From the NCBI GenBank assembly GCA_000497835.1, contig KI547175.1, positions 74,717 to 109,787 on the forward strand: DNA of 35,071 nucleotides, given 5' to 3'. Positions 32,320 through 35,071 of the stretch are shown here, piece after piece. Under the pieces are notes generated by a model. It was given only the letters and a program-made list of their open reading frames with translations. It was not told the DNA's origin and did no database searches. Each line of letters starts with the position of its first letter. The first letter of the stretch is position 1. Both the position numbers and the translations under genes were made by a program. The stretch comes from a gamma proteobacterium L18. GTDB lineage: Bacteria > Pseudomonadota > Gammaproteobacteria > Pseudomonadales > Pseudomonadaceae.

Positions 32320-33060
32320 ATGTCTGCCAATACCAACAAGACCGCCCTGGTGGTCAGCGCCCACTCCGCCGACTTCGTCTGGCGCGCCGGCGGTGCCATC
32401 GCTCTGCACGCCAAGCAAGGTTACGACGTGCACATTGTCTGCCTGTCCTTCGGCGAGCGTGGCGAGTCGGCGAAAATGTGGCGCAAGGGCCCGGGCATGA
32501 CCGAAGAGATCGTCAAGGCCGGTCGTCGCCAGGAAGCCGAAGCCGCCGCCGAAGTGCTGGGCGCCACCGTCGAGTTCTTCGACATCGGCGACTACCCGAT
32601 GCGCGCCGACACCGACACCCTGTTCCGCCTGGCCGACGTGTTCCGCCGCGTGCAGCCCGAATTCGTGCTCAGCCACTCGCTGAAAGATCCCTACAACTAC
32701 GACCACCCCCTGGCTACCCACCTGGCCCAGGAAGCGCGCATCATCGCCCAGGCCGAAGGCTACAAGCCGGGCGAGAAAATCGTCGGCGCGCCGCCCGTGT
32801 ACAGCTTCGAACCGCACCAGCCAGAACAATGCGACTGGAAGCCGGACGTGCTGCTGGACATCACCGAAGTCTGGGACAAGAAATACGCCGCCATCCAGTG
32901 CATGGCCGGCCAGGAACACCTGTGGGAGTACTACACCCGCGTGGCCCTGCAACGTGGCGTGCAAGCCAAGCGCAACATTGGCATCACCGCGAAGAAAGAC
33001 ATCATCTACGGCGAGGGCTACCAGAGCATCTTCCCTCGCGTAACGGAGAATCTGGGATGA
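32320..33060 (+). CDS. galB: 4-oxalomesaconate hydratase
   Basis: GalB adds water to the keto/enol 4-oxalomesaconate to give 4-carboxy-4-hydroxy-2-oxoadipate in gallate breakdown. The 246-residue product has the PIG-L/LmbE metal-binding fold, with a variant of the AHPDDE motif, SAHSADFVW (His15, Asp18), and DHPLATH later. The metal is expected to be zinc. ATG at 32320 with GGAG upstream. It is the first gene of galBCD, and its stop overlaps the galC start (ATGA). Confidence 0.93.
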   Translation: MSANTNKTALVVSAHSADFVWRAGGAIALHAKQGYDVHIVCLSFGERGESAKMWRKGPGMTEEIVKAGRRQEAEAAAEVLGATVEFFDIGDYPMRADTDTLFRLADVFRRVQPEFVLSHSLKDPYNYDHPLATHLAQEARIIAQAEGYKPGEKIVGAPPVYSFEPHQPEQCDWKPDVLLDITEVWDKKYAAIQCMAGQEHLWEYYTRVALQRGVQAKRNIGITAKKDIIYGEGYQSIFPRVTENLG

Positions 33061-33770
33061 GCCTCGTAGGAAAAACCGGAATCGTTGTGCGCAACATCCA
33101 GCGTGCCGACAGTGCCCTGATCGACGAGCTGCGCCAGTACGGCGTGGCCACCGTGCACGAAGCCCAGGGCCGCAAGGGCCTGCTGGCGCCGTTCATGCGT
33201 CCGATTCAGCAAGGCGTTGCCATCAGTGGCTCGGCCGTGACCGTGCTGGTGGCGCCGGGCGACAACTGGATGTTTCACGTGGCCGTTGAGCAGTGCAAGG
33301 CCGGCGATATTTTGGTGGTTGCACCGAGCTCGCCGTGCACCGATGGTTATTTCGGCGACCTGCTGGCCACCTCGCTGCAAGCGCGTGGCGTACGCGGCCT
33401 GATCCTGGAAACCGGCGTGCGTGACACCCACACCCTGCGCGAAATGGGCTTCCACGTGTGGTCCAAGGCGGTTCACGCCCAAGGCACCATCAAGGAAACC
33501 CTGGGCTCGGTGAACATCCCGGTGATCTGCGCCGGCCAACTGGTCAACCCTGGTGACGTGGTGCTGGCCGACGACGACGGCGTGGTGGTTGTGCGTCGCG
33601 ACGAGTTGCACACGGTGGTGGAGGCTGCGCGCAAGCGGGCTGACCTGGAAGAGAGCAAGCGCCTGCGCTTGGCCAGTGGCGAGCTGGGCCTGGACATCTA
33701 CAACATGCGCCCACGCCTGGCCGAGAAGGGCCTGCGCTACGTGGACGACGTCAGCGAACTGGAGGACTGA
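33057..33770 (+). CDS. galC: 4-carboxy-4-hydroxy-2-oxoadipate aldolase
   Basis: GalC is a class II aldolase of the RraA-like fold, cleaving 4-carboxy-4-hydroxy-2-oxoadipate to pyruvate and oxaloacetate, the end of the gallate path. The 237-residue product has the family's GYFGDLLATSLQARGV and LILETGVRD (Arg122, Asp123), which hold the metal and substrate. The ATG at 33057 overlaps the galB stop, with CGGAG eight bases upstream; the much longer open frame from 32478 lies inside galB and is not part of it. galD starts three bases after its stop. Confidence 0.94.
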   Translation: MSLVGKTGIVVRNIQRADSALIDELRQYGVATVHEAQGRKGLLAPFMRPIQQGVAISGSAVTVLVAPGDNWMFHVAVEQCKAGDILVVAPSSPCTDGYFGDLLATSLQARGVRGLILETGVRDTHTLREMGFHVWSKAVHAQGTIKETLGSVNIPVICAGQLVNPGDVVLADDDGVVVVRRDELHTVVEAARKRADLEESKRLRLASGELGLDIYNMRPRLAEKGLRYVDDVSELED

Positions 33771-33773
33771 TAC

Positions 33774-34832
33774 GTGGCCCAGCGTCGTATTCCCTGCCTG
33801 ATGATCCGTGGCGGCACCTCCAAGGGTGCCTACTTCCTGGCCAGCGACTTGCCCGAAGACGGCGAGTCCCGCGACCGCCTGCTGTTGGCGGCCATGGGCT
33901 CGCCCGACGCCCGGCAGATCGACGGCATCGGCGGGGGCGACTCGCTGACCAGCAAGGTGGCCATCATCCAGCCCTCGACGCGTCCCGGCGTGGACGTGGA
34001 CTACCTGTTTGCCCAAGTGGTGGTGGACGAGCCGCGGGTGGACTACGGCCAGAACTGCGGCAACATCCTCGCCGGCGTCGGCCCGTTCGCCCTGGAGCGC
34101 GGGCTGGTAAAAGCCACTGGCGATGTCACCGCGGTGCGCATCTTCATGGAAAACACCGGCCAGACCGCCACCGCCCAGGTGCAAACCCCGGGCGGGGAGG
34201 TGGCCTACGCCGGTGACACCCGTATCGACGGCGTGCCGGGTACGGCGGCAGCGATGGTGATCGAGTTCGATGACATTGCCGGCTCCAGCTGCGGTGCGCT
34301 GTTCCCCACCGGCAACGTCGCCGATGAATTTGGCGGCGTGGCCGTGACTTGCATCGACAACGGCATGCCGGTGGTGCTGATCCGCGCCGCTGACCTGGGC
34401 CGCACGGGCTACGAAAGCCGCGCCGACCTCGACGCCGACAGCGAGCTCAAGGCGCGCCTGGAGTCTATCCGCCTGCAGGCCGGGCCGGCCATGAACCTGG
34501 GCGACGTCAGCGCCCGTACCGTGCCGAAGATGTGTCTGGTGGCCGCGTCGCAGCAGGGCGGGGCGATCAGCAGCCGCAGCTTCATCCCGCACAAGTGCCA
34601 TGCGTCCATCGGGGTGTTTGGTGCGGTCAGCGTTGCCACCGCGTGCCTGTATCCAGGTTCAGTGGCCAGCGACCTGGCCGTGGTTCCGGACGGCGCGCAC
34701 AAGCGCCTGGCGGTGGAGCACCCCACGGGTGAGTTCACCGTGGCGGTGCATACCGACAACGGCAAGGTGGTGAGCTGCGGTCTGGTGCGCACGGCGCGGT
34801 TGTTGTTTGATGGAAAGGTGTGTATTGGCTGA
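33774..34832 (+). CDS. galD: 4-oxalomesaconate tautomerase
   Basis: GalD interconverts the keto and enol tautomers of 4-oxalomesaconate so that GalB can hydrate the right form. The 352-residue product is of the PrpF (diaminopimelate-epimerase-like) fold, starting AQRRIPCLMIRGGTSKGAYF, with DYGQNCGNILAGVGPFAL and SHxxHASIGVFGAV-like HKCHASIGVFGAVSVATA. It starts with GTG at 33774; the GGAGG in the galC end is its ribosome binding site. It ends galBCD, and the MITE-like elements follow 30 bases later. Confidence 0.94.
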   Translation: MAQRRIPCLMIRGGTSKGAYFLASDLPEDGESRDRLLLAAMGSPDARQIDGIGGGDSLTSKVAIIQPSTRPGVDVDYLFAQVVVDEPRVDYGQNCGNILAGVGPFALERGLVKATGDVTAVRIFMENTGQTATAQVQTPGGEVAYAGDTRIDGVPGTAAAMVIEFDDIAGSSCGALFPTGNVADEFGGVAVTCIDNGMPVVLIRAADLGRTGYESRADLDADSELKARLESIRLQAGPAMNLGDVSARTVPKMCLVAASQQGGAISSRSFIPHKCHASIGVFGAVSVATACLYPGSVASDLAVVPDGAHKRLAVEHPTGEFTVAVHTDNGKVVSCGLVRTARLLFDGKVCIG

Positions 34833-34861
34833 GGTCTGTGTGGTTAGCCTAGAGCCAGCTC

Positions 34862-35071
34862 GGGCGGGGTGCATGTCTTGGTTTTTCTGGTGCGCTTGAG
34901 ATCGCGCGCCGCCCGCGCGGCGCTTCCCGGGCACAGCCCGGTCCTACATTTGTTTCGGGCCAATTCTGTCTGTTAGATCAACTGGTCCGCTCTGTTTTTT
35001 CACTGCAGATCTGGAGTGAACCAACAAGGCGGACCAGGTGATGGCACTGACATAACTGGCCCGAAACAAAT
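34862..35071. repeat. MITE-like elements, head-to-head, second cut by window edge
   Basis: One copy (34862-34990) carries GGTGCATGTCTTGGTT, the GCGCGCCGCCCGCGCGGCGC palindrome, a CCCGGGCACAGCCCGG hairpin, ACATTTGTTTCGGGCCA and CTGGTCCGC. After about 38 bases an inverted end GCGGACCAGG, then TGGCCCGAAACAAAT, begins a second copy that runs off the window. The centre adds a TTCACT/AGTGAA stem. Same family as 18884-19145. No gene is seen after galD. Confidence 0.78.

Noticed and set aside
32478..33770. Apparent 430-residue extended galC
   Set aside because: The first 193 codons are an Arg-rich alternative frame of galB. galC starts at 33057, overlapping the galB stop.
1..35071. CRISPR array
   Set aside because: Repeats present are palindromic and scattered; there are no regular direct repeats with equal spacers and no cas genes.

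Overview
The window is chromosomal DNA from a Pseudomonas, most likely of the P. putida group. The signs are high GC, the order tig-clpP-clpX-lon-hupB-ppiD, a gallate (gal) cluster, a cobalamin riboswitch in front of a corrinoid-type ABC transporter with cobF, and many REP-type palindromes. No rRNA, tRNA, CRISPR array, transposase, integrase or phage gene is visible. The species call is inference from gene content and order; no database was searched.

Left block (about 0.5-9.4 kb, + strand after one tiny - strand lipoprotein): the protein quality-control set. Trigger factor (tig) folds nascent chains, ClpXP and Lon degrade proteins, HU-beta (hupB) is a nucleoid protein, and PpiD is a periplasmic chaperone anchored in the inner membrane. 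Hairpin terminators follow clpX, hupB and ppiD. hupB has a near-consensus sigma-70 promoter.

Middle block (9.6-19.2 kb, mostly - strand): a B12-controlled operon (binding protein, permease, ATPase, CobF) under a cobalamin riboswitch; an RlmI-like methyltransferase; a DUF4142 protein; a LysR regulator convergent with an orphan ModA-like binding protein and an MHS-type (citrate/tricarballylate-like) symporter; and a DUF3253 protein.

Next block (19.2-29.5 kb): a formate/nitrite channel; a two-gene signalling unit (double-domain KaiC-like ATPase plus stand-alone receiver); an ArgD-like aminotransferase divergent from a LysR regulator with a clear dyad between them; an ACS-family MFS transporter divergent from an AraC regulator; a zinc-free MDR oxidoreductase; and an MFS exporter whose last helix is cut off by a frameshift in a G7 run.

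Right block (29.7-34.8 kb): the gallate pathway. GalA opens the ring, GalD tautomerises 4-oxalomesaconate, GalB hydrates it and GalC cleaves the product to pyruvate and oxaloacetate. galR encodes an unusually long LysR regulator with two helix-turn-helix domains. A 13-base motif is shared by the galA and galR/galB upstream regions. No gallate transporter or porin gene lies between the gal genes.

Intergenic space is rich in repeats: head-to-head REP pairs of several sequence types, a 170-base nested palindrome with perfect 46-base arms, and a family of MITE-like elements with terminal inverted repeats, one of which is cut by the right edge of the window.
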